This document shows positions 1 to 13,783 of a stretch of DNA of 64,000 nt, piece after piece. A model generated the notes under the pieces. That model made no database searches. It was not told where the DNA came from and saw only the letters and a program-made list of their open reading frames with translations. Source of the DNA: Tetmemena sp. SeJ-2015 (Eukaryota; Ciliophora; Spirotrichea; Sporadotrichida; Oxytrichidae); the NCBI GenBank assembly GCA_027382625.1, contig JAJKFJ010022700.1, positions 19,692-83,691 of the forward strand, given 5' to 3'. The position numbers and the translations under genes are program-made. The first letter of the stretch is position 1. Each line of letters opens with the position of its first letter.

Positions 1-203
1 AGCAATAAAATATCTTATAGCAAGATAAAGAGTTGCTCTAATAATATAATAAATACAAGTCTTATATACGATAGGCTAATAATTTTAAATTATTTTTTAT
101 GGTAAACTATTGTCGACTAATAGAATTTTTAATAATTAAACTAATATCTTCTTTCTATTAAATCATTAAGAATAGTTCTTTACATTTTCTGCAATTTTGC
201 TGA

Positions 204-3200
204 ATGTTTCTTGGATCATTACTAACTCAGCAATTTTCATCACATAATTTACACAAAAATAAACAATAATCTAAATAGGTGTATTAAATTAACAAATTAG
301 ATAGAATTATTTGATTAAACATATTCATATTAAAATAATTTGATATTGATTGTGTACAGATTTAATGTAAATTTGAGGCTTATAAATTTACAGGAATCAT
401 ATATACTTTATAAAAATAAAAAATTTAAATATTTTATCATTCAGACTTCTAAGAATTAAAAGGAATGAAAATATAAATCTCTCTTTAAATAAAAACTGAA
501 TTCATAGCTAAATTTAAGTCAAAATAAGATTTATTACTTTTTTCTTAAAAAATATAGGTGATTAGGAAATATCCGGACCTCAAAATTATTAGTTTATTTT
601 TTTTATTTTCATCAATATAATATGCTGTGAGACCTTTTATTTTTTTGGATTGTAAAGGAGTGACATTCAAAATCCATAAATATGATTATAATATATGAAT
701 AAGTAGGGTATGACATAAATATTAAGAAAGTTACGAATTTAAAGTAAAGTAAAGTAAAATTTTTGGAATATAATTAATAATCAATTTCAAAACAATCAGC
801 ACTTTCGTACTGTTTAGAGAAATCAGTTATTATCCCTATGTAAAGTTACGAATTTAATTAAAATCAATTATCGGTTATATAATGAATCATAGGCTTATTT
901 TTATTGGCTGTCAAAATAGCAAAAATAGCACGATTTATTTGAAAATTTTTAAATGGCCATCCGAAAATTAAAATTTGAAATACCATTTCTCTCCATAATT
1001 AAATTTTAGTTTTATTAAATAGTTTATAAGAATCTTTAGTTTGTAATGAAGTTGATATCGACTTCTCTATCATATTAAGAGAATTTTATACTTTATGTCC
1101 TTCATCTATCTGAGAATGAGGTTTCATATGTTTCATATTACTAAAATTTTAGAAGTTTTTCAAAGGATCTCATACCTTTTCAATCTACACGATAGATATT
1201 TGCTACAGTCTACGGAGAGATCTTGAGATAAGGAAACTATCTATGGAAGATCTTCGCGCGCTACTCCAGACTGAAGTGCGCTTAGTGGCGAAGAGTTTGA
1301 GGATCAATCAAATAATTGATGTGCACATCTTGAAACTTAGAAGTGCGATGAGGAACAGCTGCAACTCCTAACTTTCTCATCTGCAAAGCAACTTTCAAAT
1401 GCGAGAGTATAGTGCGCCGCTGGCACTCTCAACATTTTTGCGATGGAGTTGATGTTGAGAACTGGCTATTACTACTGATAAGGGTGACTACATCTATACC
1501 TTAGAGTCAAAATGAAACTGAGATAGGATGGATCATGTAGTTATTTTTGAGTAATTTCTTATAATTTTGTGGGATTTAATTCGGATTTTCACTTTGACTT
1601 TCATAACATCTTGTTTAGAAAATATATTTCTATTAAATTTATTTTCTTTTCTAATAACTAATTACCTATGAAAATTATGAATTTGTTTTGCAATGGCTAT
1701 TTGTTTTCTAATGGAGCGCAGCGCTAAATATGAATTCTTAACTTTCAAAAAGAATGAGCTCTTGAGTAAGCGATCTCAAAAATGTTATCTTGAATTAATA
1801 ATTGATTATGTTATAAATAATATTGAATATTCCAAAGCCAATGATGCTTTTAAATGTATTTTTATTCTTTTGGACTCTGAATTTACACAAGTTAAGCTGG
1901 CTAATAAAGAAATGATTTAAATATTGAAAGCGGAAGATGCTCAAGAAAATGTAAATTTAAATACAAATAAATACCAAAGTTTAAGAAGCATTTTAGTCGA
2001 ATAATATTTATTTGATAAAGGTATAAAAATAAACGGCCAAAAATATTTAAGATTTTGGCAAGATAATAATGCATAGCACTATGCTCCATCAACTCATTAT
2101 GATTAAATGAATTCTACGGTTTTCTTGTGTATATTAATAGTAAGAAGTATCACTCTATAATTTAAAACCTAAAAATAGTGTCTACTAAACTTAAAAATGC
2201 CTTACCTTCTGTAATTTTTAACTAATAGGTAAAAATTAAAAAATTGAGTAGGACACTCAAAATTAAGTTTAATCATTTTGATTTTTAATAGAGTTTGATT
2301 ACCGAGTTTAAAATGAAATTTAGGAATATTTTGTAACACAAGAGAGATCTAGGAATCTTAATTAATTTGTTTTCAGGTTTAGTGGCATCCGTAAATTTAA
2401 TTAGTTGAGTAAAAAAAGCTAATATTAACTCTCTGTGATTGGCATGTGATAAATTAATAATTTTTTATTTAAATTTGAAAATGAGTCTATGGAAGTTTTG
2501 AGAAAAAGAATAACCCAGCACATATTCGGCAGACATAACTATATCGAAGGGATAGGTAGCATTATAAATTTATAGTAACAATTATATAAGTAGCAATATT
2601 TATTTTTTTAAATACTTCAGTTAAAAAAGATTTGAAGTCTCTTCTTATGAATAAAAGTAGAATATTGACTTATAAAACAATAAATTACTTTAAATAAACT
2701 TAAGCAAAGAAGACCAGTAGAAAAGTTAATAAAATTTAGAAGTAAGAACGGAACTTTTTACATTCGATGAGGAGCGATATAGTCTCAAAGACATTCTTCA
2801 AAAGTTTAAATAATATTATAAATAAAATTAAAATGCTCTACTTGCAAATGAATTTAAATAAAAAGTTTTTTTTTTAAAAAATAATTCCACTGAGTCTTGC
2901 ATAAATTATTAGCATTAAATTTTAATATAATCATAAGTATTACACATCAAAATTTAATAAAAAAGAGTCATCATACATTTCTTAATCAAATGTTTTCTAT
3001 ATATTCTTTCAACATATTAAATATTAAAATTTATAATTCTTAATGAAAATGAGACAATAATTAACAGCCTATATGGAACCTTACTTCGCATTTTAAATAT
3101 TTTTTTTAAGGGAAGCATTACTTGCTAAATTAGAGTAAAAAAAGATTGATTACAATGTAAACATTTCCATTTAGTAATTATTTAATTTTATGAATTAGGG

Positions 3201-6200
3201 TTTAATAGCTTGGAACGAGAGAACAAAGGATATGCAGTGGTCAACAGGCCCAATGAAATCCTTAAATAGAGACATTTAAAAGAAAAAAATTAGAAAGAGG
3301 ACAAATCCTCAAAATATAATGCTCTTCTGAGCTTTGTGTAAGGTAAATATTTGTCGTTAAGAAGTTGCTCTGAATTTGAATTTCAAAACAGACTAAATTT
3401 GAACATTAAAATTCCTTACTATATTAGGGGAAAAAAAAGATAGAAGATTGAATGATGATTCAAAAATATTTTTAAGAGTGCTCTTGACGAAAAAGCACCA
3501 CAGGATTACAATTGAGAAATTGGCAATTTTTTAGTTTCAAAGAAAGGCCTTGAAAATTTACTATTTAAAAAGCAGATGTCTTTACAAATCAAGTCTTCCT
3601 TTATCATCTCAGATGACTTATTTAAAAAAAGAATATACTTGCGGAATTTTAATAGACTCTGAAACAAGGACTAGATTTTTTAGTAAAGCTGGAAATTTAT
3701 TTCAAAGGGGATAGGTAAAACGACTAAAAAACTATTACAATAAGAATATCGAATCCTGAAACTTATCTATAAATACAAACAGGTTTATGAGAAAGGTTTT
3801 CCAACAAATTTAATCCTTACGCTCTATTTACCATTTTAATCTTAGTTCAACCCCCAAATTATAAATTTGGCAGTCTTTTTTTTCCTTCTATATTTTAATC
3901 ATTTTAATTTAAGCAAATAAGTGTATAATTAATTATAAAGGGAAACAAGGAGATGTGTTATGAAATCCAGTTATGCTAAGGAGATTGCTAAGTTCATAAA
4001 GAACCAAACAAAAATTAAAGTGAAAAGCCAGTAAATGCCATTCCTTCTCACAACAAAAGAGTATCAAAACTAAACTGCATTGATATATTTGATTAAGAAA
4101 ATCAAAACTTTCCAAGAAAAATGCAAATAAAACGAATAAATAAGGAATCCCTCAGAGAAAAAGATGCGTTTTATAGGGGTATCTTTCAGTATTCCTATTA
4201 TTAAATGAGATATGAAGAAGTATTTTGCATATACTCAATACTTTTCCTTTAAGGACTCTTTCTAATATTCTTTCGTTTGCTTGGGGAGTAAAAAAACATT
4301 AGGACCCCAAAATTGAAGAATAGAATAAGATATGCCTCTCAATAAAAGGTTAGATCGCTTCAACAACGAAAGGAGGTTACCTTCTAGACAAGTAGGAAAA
4401 ATTTAGATGCAAGTGGTTGCCCACTGAGTCTTAAATATCCCTACAAACTATATTAACTAAAGAAGCTTACATAGGATAATAACTGATTCTTTAATTCAGT
4501 ACGAAAGTGCTGTTTTAAGAAATTGATTATTAATTATATTCCTAAAATTTTACTTTACTTTACTTTTCCTTCTAGACAAATTAGGCAGTGATAAGTATTT
4601 CCAAGTCTGGCTTAAATTACAATTTTACTATTCATCTCTTTCAATATTCCCTTAACCATTTCTATTATTTTCTTACAGAATAACCTTTACTCCACTTGAT
4701 GGGAAAATACTGTTCAAAATAGTAGGAATGGATTAAATTAGCTACATTTTTCTTCTTAATGATACATTTGCCACTTTTGATTATATGGTCTCATGCACAA
4801 TTAGTGGGAGGATTCTGAGTTTCCCTTTTTCCAAATAAGTTCTTAAATTATTCAAACTTACCCTGCCTTTTTTTGAATATTTTTACGATTTAATTACAGC
4901 CTTTAGGGTTATAAATTAAATATTTATATTATTTTTCCTAATAAAAATGACTGCTAAAAAATTTTCATAAAAGTTTTAATCTAACTTACTTATAAAATTA
5001 ATTCATATTTTAACCAGAAGATAACGACATCTCAGCATTTTTAATAATTATAATAGGATAGCTAAAAATTTATAAAAAAAGAAAGATAGGACAATATTTA
5101 ATTAAATATGTTTTGTAAAATATGTGCCGAAAATCTATCTCAGAATTATAATCCTATATTTTTTAATAAAATTATAAATTTACATATGCTTGTTTTTTAA
5201 AAAATAATTTTTAGCATTTAAGGAAGGACTGCGACTTCTTCAATATTTTAGGAGATACTTTTCCAATCTTTTCACTTAAAATAAAGCATAATCTAGTTTT
5301 TGCTCTCTCTATAATTAAGAAGTAGTAGTATTTTCTCTTGTAGAATTATTATTGTAGTAAATTAAACTCAGTTAAAGGATTTCCATTTTAACTATTTATC
5401 TAAGGCTCTAACTCATCAATTTAATTTCAACATTATATTCTAAGCATTTAGAAATTCGAAGATATGAAACAAATCTAATTGAAATTTTTGCTGCAAAAAT
5501 TAATTTTTCATTAGTAAAAATAAAGAATATTAATATTTTTTTATTAATAACTAGCAATATGAACTATACTTTTTTTATTTTTTAGGTTTTAAATGTCCTA
5601 AAGCTGATTATTAAAATGATAATAATTTAAAATTTAATATAATTTGGATGTATAGGCCTCTTCTAAAGATTCTGAAATAGTGAGCATAAAAATTTAGGAA
5701 ATTCACTTTGAGGATAAGCCTGCTACTTAAATATTAATAATATTGGGAAAGATGTGATTTGATTAATGGAAATAAATTTTTAGAAATGAATTGATGTAGA
5801 GACAGCTGAATATATTTAAAAATCTAAATTAATAATTTCAGAAATAAAGTAAATGAAAGTCAAGACTGGCGCAGCATTCAAAGGATTACTGCACTACCTA
5901 AGTGAACTATCAACATTCATTGTAAAAAAAATGTTTTCTCCCTAATATTTATAATATGAATTCGAATAGGTTTATCCCATAATTATACTCCTTATGCTAA
6001 TATAAACTAGTTATTATGATTCATGAGATCTAGTGATGAAACTTAAGCTATAATAATTCTTTTCTAGAGAGAATAGCAATAATTTTCACATCACGAATGA
6101 AACATAAAATACAACTCAAGAATAAGGCAAGCCATAATATATTTTTAATAAAGTAAGAATCTAGAAAATTAAGTGAATATTATTTTAAAGAAAAATAAGG

Positions 6201-9200
6201 CTAAAGTTTAAGAAATGCACGGGATTAAATTTATTAAAAATATATATCTGTCTAGTAAGTGTTGAATAAAATTTCTAGAATTTTCAATAATCAAATCAGC
6301 TATCAATGATTCACATTCATACTATACCTTATATTTTATGCTACTTTAGTATTGTTTAATACAATGACTTAATTTGTGAAGTACGAGAAAATGAAAATGG
6401 AAAAAAGCTTTTTCGAAATGATGACAGCAACTGTCTCTCAAATTTATTTTTCTCTCACGATATGCGTACACCTCTCAACGCCATTTCAGGCTTAGAAAAT
6501 TTATTTATTTTTGAATATTAGTTAAATCCGATAATATGTTTTAATATCCCATATTTTTTAAATTATCATATAGCTACTTAAAACTTAAAACATTTCTTAT
6601 TTAGAGAAAAGTCAGGCTTTTATAGAGGGAATTATGAAAATAGTACGCAATTTTATGTTTTCAAATTATTATTTATTTACTCTTTTATACTTTTTTTAGT
6701 AAACGATTACTTAAAAAAAATATAAGGAATAACGCTCTTAAAATTATTTTATCATTCTAGTAATGAAATTTTTAATTAAATTTTAAATACTTCAACCATA
6801 AAAATCAATCTAATTATACATTTTAACCTATAAACTTGGTATGGAGCCAAAATATTATTAAATATAAATTAGAGGCTTAGTTGAGAATTTGTAGTATTTT
6901 ATATAAGATCCTGTGGGTCTTAAGCAGCTTAAAACGATAGCTAATTCTTCAAAGATTTTGCAATCCCTAATTGTTGATATAATTTGTACTTTAATTATCT
7001 ATCCCTGGTGAATGATATTTTGGATTTCTTCCAATTATAAAATGGAAAGTTCAATATACAAACAGCTCCAAATTATTAAAAATTAAGAATTAGATTTTCT
7101 CCTTGCTAATGCTAAAGTCTTTATGGATCTAGTCGTCTAACTAGAAGGATTCTTTAAATTTCTTTCATGTTGGATTTTTATTAGTTAATACTTTTAATAA
7201 ATTTTAAGAGAGGAGCGGTTTTTTAGCCTCAAGCCGTTCGAGAAATATAGAAGTTACTAATTTTTAGCGAAATTTATTGATTATAATCCTTTTCTCTTCG
7301 GACAAGAGTCCACAAGGAGTAATAAATGAAGTAGAAAGAGAGAATGATGTAATGGGATTTTATTTAATATTTTCATAAAACATAAACTATCTGTTTTAGA
7401 AAGTAAAAGTGTTTTAGCTTGATAACTTTTCATTTTCGCGATAGATTACAAAAAGGCGCCACAAAGATTAGTATAGTTTCCAAATCTAGCAGATAGGCTT
7501 CTTTATTTTTTATACCTCCAATTCTAACTAATGACGCTGAGGTTTTTGGCTTATCGATTTCCTTCAGCTGATTCTCTTTTAGGGTGAAAACTCTGGAAAC
7601 AAGACTTCTTTCCTACTTTCAAAAGAGGAAACTTGCCAACTCACAACATGACTGTTAAGACCTGTTGTGGCAGAATTTTAATTACCCCCAGAGGAATTTT
7701 TATTTGCAAATAAATTAAAAAAAACTTAAACAGCTTCAACTAACCTAAAATTAGCAATTGACGATCTACTTAGTAAAAATTAATGATTAAGGAGCATTAT
7801 ATTGTTTATACAATTATAGGTTATGTTCGAGATTTCTTGTCAAGAGAAAAAGATACAAATTTATTCAGACATTTCAAAGACTGTACCATCAAATTTGTGG
7901 ATAGATGAACAACGAGTTAAGTAGATCATTATGAATCTGGTCTTAATTATATTTAATTTTGTCACAAATTCTATGAAGTTTACCTCCAAAGGTGAAATCT
8001 CCATTTCAGCCAATTATTACAAAGAGATAATTCAAATATTAATTTTTTTAATAAGTAAGAGGATCAGGTTTTAGAGATAGCAGTAGCAGACACAGGAGTG
8101 GGAGTTCCTTTAAAAGATCGGTCCAAGCTATTTACTCTGTTTGGTAAAGTGGAAGCCACTCACTCCCTTAATACTAAAGGTATTGGTTTAGGATTGCATA
8201 TCTGCAAAAGAATTATTCAAGCGTGCGATGGTGAGATTCATTATGATGAAAATTATGATCGAGGGGCAAAATTTGTTTTTACAATAAAGGCTCTTGAATG
8301 CAATATTTTAATTTTTAAGATTAAAAGATTAACATTTTATTTATTTAATCATCCAGATATCAAATATAAAGTAGAAGAAAGTATAAGTAATGATGCTTCA
8401 AGCACCTAGTCACCTCTATAGCAATCGCCGACCAAATTTTTCTAGGAGCCTCTATTATAACTGAGAATCTAATTCAAATCGATGATTGCGTAAAATAAAA
8501 AGGACTAGTTGCAACTTAATGGCAGTTAAATTATCAACATAACACCCGCATTTTAGCAATTCTAATTAATGGTTATTAAAAAATATAGTTCAATTTTGGC
8601 TTTAATATTCAAAGAAACTCTCTTCTCCATCAAGATATAATGCGCACACTCTTCAAAATCTTCTTCTTAAATAGTTTCTAATATAACTCTCAACATAAAA
8701 GTTAAATATTTCTTAAAATTTTTAGGCAGAATTGAATGGAGTAATTATTTTTAAATTTTAGATAGGTCAACTGCACTATTCAGAGGCATTTTAATTTAAT
8801 GTTTATTTAAATTTGTCGCTATATTTTAGGATATCAATTGTCAAATATAAAATCAAGATGATAAAAGTGTGAATGAGCTACTTTAAAATAAATATTTTTA
8901 TTGTATATATTATAGATACTCTGCTCTTAGTTACGTTCTTCTTTAGATTCATAGAATTTCAAAACAGATTTCACTCCTGAAACTGAAATGATGGCTGTAA
9001 TTAGACCGAAGATTTAAATTTCTAGCTTGAAGAATAACGAGTAGAATTTAATAATAATAGTAAACTATTAAATTTACAAAAATAATATAAGATTCCTTCT
9101 CATCAGTGTTTTTAAAAGCAGGCTTGGCTGATGGCAAAGAGTATAAATTGCTGCTCATTGCTGATAATGAAGGACACTCTCACTTTATTAAAAAACTATT

Positions 9201-11800
9201 TAGTGCTATATTAGTACTATATTGATATAGACAAATTCCTAATAAAATGAGTATTTTGCAAGACATTTTATGAAATATTCTAATAATCAATAGGGTTCCT
9301 TAATTTATATGATATATTTTCAAAAATAAAATTAGATTTCAAAATTGTTTATAATAATTTTGATCGACAAATTCAATAAAAAAAGGTTTCTAGTCCTAAT
9401 GATTTTGAAGTAGAAGAGTGCTTACAAATTTTAGTTGTGGATGATAACATTTTTAACCTATTTTATCTATAAAATTATTAAAATAAGTCTTTCCATGTAA
9501 TATTTGAATGATAATAACATTAAATACCTTAAAATAATAAAAATGGTAAAAATCAATTCACAACTTATTTTATTTTTTAATGATTTAAATTCTTTGTAAG
9601 GTATGATCATCTACTATATTTAAATTTGTATACTTTACCTCTCTTTGGGCTTTGAAAAAGTTCTATGAAATAGCTGCAATGCTTTATTGATTTTTTTTAA
9701 CTATATAACTTTCTAATTGGATGTTCATGATTATTTTTAACTGGTTTTTTCCCTTAAAATGAGTAAAGGTTTTCATGTCCATAAAAATCACTTCATTAGT
9801 TCTTGATTAATGCTGGTAGCACTTGTTGGAAGAAGATAAACTACCTATAAATGTAAGATCTAAGCGTGTTTTTTTTTGCATTAAAATTAATTTTACAGTA
9901 AATTTCTTGTATATCGATAAGTTAACCTATTATAAAATTATCTTTAAATTAGTAATAGCGATAAGAAAATTCCCAAATATATCCGAATTTGCATGTAGAA
10001 TTTAAAATTAAGCTTATAGAGTGAGTATTTATACTCTCAGAAAAATTTATATAACATCGGAGATGATTATTAATTCCAATATTTTTTCAAAGGGATAAAA
10101 TTATCCATACCTCCTAGCAAAAATCAATATTTATTTAATTTTTATTAGGTCAGAAAGTTTTATAATCTCCGCAACCACCCCTATTAATATATTTACTAGT
10201 TAATCCTCTCTCTTGATATTCTTATTTTTATGTTTTTATTAGAGGCTATGCTTTAATCTAATTTCTAGTTTTCTTGCCAAAAGGCAACCAATCAAAAACC
10301 CTATTCACTAAAGATAAATAAGAACTTATAGAATTTATGTTAGAAAATAATTACTTACTTCATTTATTTAAAATGTAATTATAAGTTATAAAGAAAATGA
10401 TTACCTAGAGAAAATGATCTATCTTAAATTATAATCAATTGCTGTGCCTTCTTCTCTATTTCGGACAAAAAATCAATTTATTATTCATTCTTAAGAAGAA
10501 ATTGAATCTATCATCAAAGCTATATTGATATTTCAGCCTGATTAAGTATTATGACACAAAAATTATATATAAATAATATTTTTACATATAGGAAGAGTCC
10601 AGTTAACATTTTTGGAGAAAGTCTTCATAATAATTATTATGGAGATATTTATCACTACTTTGTTTTCACCTCTGGAAATATATTTGATTTATATATTAAG
10701 TTAAAATATAGGAAATAATAATTAGATGATTATTGCTCAGTTTGATAGCATATAATATTCTATCCTTTTTGTAATTTATGTATGAGGGTTATCTCATCTT
10801 TATTTTTGAAGAGTTTTAAGCAGCAGGAGATTGGAGAAAATCTAATCTTTTAGCAAATAAAATTCCCCAATAAGCTGAATCTATAAACTTATTTTATTCT
10901 TGATTGAAATTTTTAGCCATAGTATTTTAGATACTAACTTTATTAAAAAATTTTGGAGTTTAAAATGGGGAAGAGGCTGTTGATATAGTAAGACAAAGAA
11001 TTTAGTAATTAAAAAACAATCAAGAATCAGTCTCCGAAAGTTAAATTTATTTAATATTCAAACTATTTTAAAGCGATCTTGATCTTCTAATATTTATGGA
11101 TTGTAACATGCCAATTATAAAGTAATTTAAATCAAAAAATAAATATTTAAAAGAATCCTAAAATCTCTAATCCTCAAGAAAATTTTAGAGTGATAGAATT
11201 TAATAAAATTTATTGTAAGGGAAAGAATAGTATTTTATGGATTTCTCACTTTTAAACTAAGAATTTATTTAAAAAGCAATCCGCTTTGATGCGATTAAGC
11301 ACTTCCAACAATAAAGGGAAGAATTGGAACTTTAGGGCATTAAATTAACTTGATATGGATAATTTCTTATTTTTAGAAGTGCAAATATATTTATGAAAAG
11401 GCTTTTGGGATAAGAATTAATAATTTTCAATGTAAAAGATTATTCTCTTGTTTTAAAGATTAATCATAGTAATTGAAATCTATTTGAAAGCAAGGTTAAA
11501 AAAATGCGAAAAATTTAAAACCATTCAATTTTAAATAATTTTCCAGAATATTAAGATTTATATAAGGATAATTAATTATGGATGGCTTTGAAGCTACTAA
11601 GCTTATCAGAAAATTGAACTCAAACAACTTATTTTATTTAAACTGTTTGAAAATAAAAATCATCGCCCTCACAGCAAATACAAACCAATCATTTAAGGAC
11701 TAGTGCTTCAAAGTTGGAATGGATGATTTTCTTCTCAAGCCTGTAAGTGCTGCCTAACTCAGAGCAGTGAATATATTAATTATTAAATGAAAATACATGA
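204..11800 (+). CDS. Hybrid histidine kinase 1, germline copy split by many IESs
   Basis: Membrane-type hybrid sensor kinase spread over about 11.6 kb, with TAA/TAG read as Gln. A putative start at 204 (MFLGS) matches kinase 2. A sensor block lies at 1,690-2,560 (NELLSK, ILLDSEFTQVKLANKEMI, HNYIEGIG). The H-box SHDMRTPLNAISG is at about 6,430-6,495 and the second dimerisation helix (SLIVDILDFFQLQNGKF) at 6,960-7,055. The N-box is at 7,860-8,020 (WIDEQRVKQI, NSMKFT), G1 (DTGVGVP) at about 8,090 and G2 (GIGLGLHICKRI) at about 8,180. A degenerate receiver-like stretch (LLLIADNEGHSHF) sits at about 9,150. The receiver itself runs from ILVVDDNIFNL (9,435) through NGEEAVDIVRQR (10,966), the phospho-Asp motif FMDCNMP (11,093) and MDGFEATKLIR (11,577) to DDFLLKPVS (11,725). 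Three pointer-flanked IESs are resolved and listed separately. Long AT-rich gaps are presumably further IESs. Exact ends are uncertain, and one module may be out of order (see 8,445-8,810). Confidence 0.75.
741..834 (+). repeat. Left arm of a long inverted repeat (partner 4473-4567)
   Basis: About 94 bp beginning with AAAGTAAAGTAAAG, matching the reverse complement of 4,473-4,567 with few mismatches and small indels. The arms enclose about 3.7 kb that includes the sensor block of kinase 1. They could be terminal repeats of a mobile element or of a very large IES. Confidence 0.7.
1243..1452 (+). CDS. Open segment, 69 codons, GC-richer than its surroundings
   Basis: With TAA as Gln this reads from MEDLRALLQTEV to LSTFLRWS and stops at TGA. 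It is markedly less AT-rich than the DNA on either side, which is typical of coding segments in this window. It lies between the start-like segment and the sensor block of kinase 1, so it may be an MDS of that gene or an unrelated one. No family is recognised. Confidence 0.35.
3211..3758 (+). other. Two unassigned open stretches, possibly MDSs of kinase 1
   Basis: Positions 3,211-3,453 are open (contains GYAVVNRPNEILKQ) to a TGA. From about 3,466 to 3,758 a second stretch is open (contains LLTKKHHRITIEKL and CGILIDSETRTRFF). Both use TAA/TAG as Gln. They may encode the linker between the sensor block and the H-box. The remaining DNA between 2,600 and 6,380 is AT-rich with no recognisable coding. 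Confidence 0.35.
4473..4567 (-). repeat. Right arm of a long inverted repeat (partner 741-834)
   Basis: Reverse-complement copy of 741-834, ending in the tract TTTACTTTACTTTT. No transposase gene was recognised between the arms, so an autonomous transposon is not supported. Confidence 0.7.
6435..6451 (+). other. IES in kinase H-box, pointer CTCTCA
   Basis: CTCTCA occurs at 6,435 and again at 6,452. Removing these 17 nt joins ATVS to HDMRTPLNAISG and rebuilds the phospho-acceptor His box in frame. The insert has no GT...AG ends, so an intron is unlikely. Confidence 0.85.
6975..7012 (+). other. IES in kinase dimerisation helix, pointer TGATAT
   Basis: TGATAT is repeated at 6,975 and 7,013. 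Excision of 38 nt, which removes an in-frame TGA, gives SLIVDILDFFQLQNGKF, the usual end of a HisKA domain. Confidence 0.8.
7940..7960 (+). other. IES in kinase N-box, pointer GTC
   Basis: The repeat GTC at 7,940 and 7,961 brackets an AT-only insert. Removing 21 nt turns an N-box with seven extra hydrophobic residues into NLVTNSMKFT. The frame is kept either way, so the support comes from homology and base composition. Confidence 0.65.
8445..8810 (+). other. Displaced kinase N-terminal module (copy A)
   Basis: Starts with FLGASI then NLIQIDDC and continues SCNLMAVKLSTQHPHF, parallel to NLIKIDDW and SCNFVPVEIADLPPDL near the N-terminus of kinase 2 (17,550-17,900). In kinase 2 this module directly follows the start and precedes the sensor block. 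Here it lies downstream of the ATPase G-boxes and upstream of the receiver. Either kinase 1 is scrambled in the germline, or this is a fragment of a third paralogue. Small frame differences from copy B suggest further IESs or decay. Confidence 0.55.
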
Positions 11801-13783
11801 CAAACAATAACAGGTCTAATTTAATCATTTTAAACAAAAATACTATTAATCTACACTAATTTAATATACTCATATAAAAAATAAGGCTTTAAATTTTTAC
11901 GTCAGAAACTCATCTATAATTTGGAAATAATAAATCTCATTTTATGCTCGCATAAATCCTTAAGAAAATGCAAATAGAGATAATTTATCTTCTACAGATA
12001 ATATTCCGTAATACATTCTTATTAGACTCAATTACTTAAGTAATATTTATATATTATTTCTGAGAGTGATTAATTTTTAATTTTGCTTGTGTCGTATTAA
12101 ATTTCAATTCATAGGTCCCATTTTTCTCAAAATAAAATGAAGCCCATTTAAAAAAAAGAATTTTAAACAACTCAAAATGTGATGCACTTTTTATTTACTT
12201 ACTTAATTAATTTTCATTACAGACTAATGAGTGTGTATCATATATCTTGATAAGCAACTTAATTTATAATTCTATAATTTTTTATTTTAATTCTCACTGA
12301 ATAATTTTTACAGTGTTAGCAAAATATGGGATTGTAAAATAAACCTGATTCTCTCATTTTTTTAAATAATCTAAAATACAATTTAATTACCCTTTATTTT
12401 CTAAAGACTATTCCATAATATATTTGACGCAAAAATTATATTTAACATTTACTTTAACTTTTATAATTGCTTATTCATACTCATCAATTCAATTTTAAAA
12501 TATAAAAATAATTAAATATCAGAAAGTTAAATTTTGGAAACAAAATACAATAAATAAGAATATTTATATTATCAAATAAGTTTTAATTATTTATAAAGAT
12601 TATTAAAATCGTTGGAAATGTAAATCAATTAAATTAATTATTTAAAATATTATTTTTTTATTTATCCTATATTTAATATTTAGATTAGTTATTGCGCCTA
12701 TTATTTCAAAGAAAATATAAATGGTAAAGTTTTGAAAATATTTAAAAAATAAAATTTATAATTCGATTAAATTGATTAATTTTATGACATGGTTTCGATA
12801 TATCTTATTTTTAACTTAGTTTAGATAGAAATCATTGTGACTAATGTTTCAACTTCTCATTTTTATCACAGAAAGTGTAGGCACAAACCTCATAAAATGA
12901 GAACTGAGAGTTAATTCAAAGTAGAGAATAAAATACTTTAACTTATATTGAAGTGAGTACGATAAATTAAACTATTGGCTGCACTATAAATATTAAATAG
13001 AGATGCAATGTCATTACTAAAATCGCGTTTTCTTTCGTAGATAATAATTACTAAAAAATGTGTTTTTTATTAGCAATTTAAAGTCTCTTCAGTTCACTTT
13101 TCATTAAAAAATAATTTATGCAAAATCAATATCATTATAAAATATTGGAATATATTGAAAAGATTACTTAATATACTTCAAAAATTTAATTCTTTATAAA
13201 TATTTATTTAAATTATAGATCAAGATTTTCTTCGAAAAAAAAAAGCAAAGAAGACATATTCTCATTAAATTTTTTAATAGCCCTTAATTATGATAAGAAA
13301 TGAGTAAAGCTTTAAGTCAAGTAAAATATATTTTATGTATTGAACTTAATTTTAATGATATCATTTATTTTTACTTTGAAATTAAATGAAATTTTGAGAA
13401 GCATCAACCTACCGCTAAATTATCAAGTATTGAGAAAAAATATTTATTATTTTATTTATTCAACCTCAAAAATCTATATTTTTGATTGATTTTATAATAA
13501 TTCTATGTTAAAATTCTAATCATTTTCATTTTCAACGTTTTGCTAAAATATTTGGACTAACTGCAATTTAAATTGAGTTCTGCATTAACTTTTTAAAAAA
13601 AATCAAATCATTTTTATTTAAAAAATTTGCTTATTAAAGTAAAAAATGATTAAGACATATTTTAAAAGGTAAAGTTTTATCAAGAATAAAATATAAAAGA
13701 ATATTTTTCCTATAAATAACATCCCTGCGGTATAATAACTATGCTCTCTCGTATTTCTCTAAAATTTAAGGACTAAGTTTGGA
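11801..13783. other. AT-rich germline DNA without recognised genes
   Basis: Very AT-rich, frequent TGA in all frames, no conserved protein motif seen. Probably eliminated intergenic DNA or residual IES. Confidence 0.6.

Noticed and set aside
8625..8665. A second histidine-kinase H-box (reads like HQDIMRT)
   Set aside because: It lies within copy A, whose homologue B has no H-box there, and the flanking residues do not fit HisKA.
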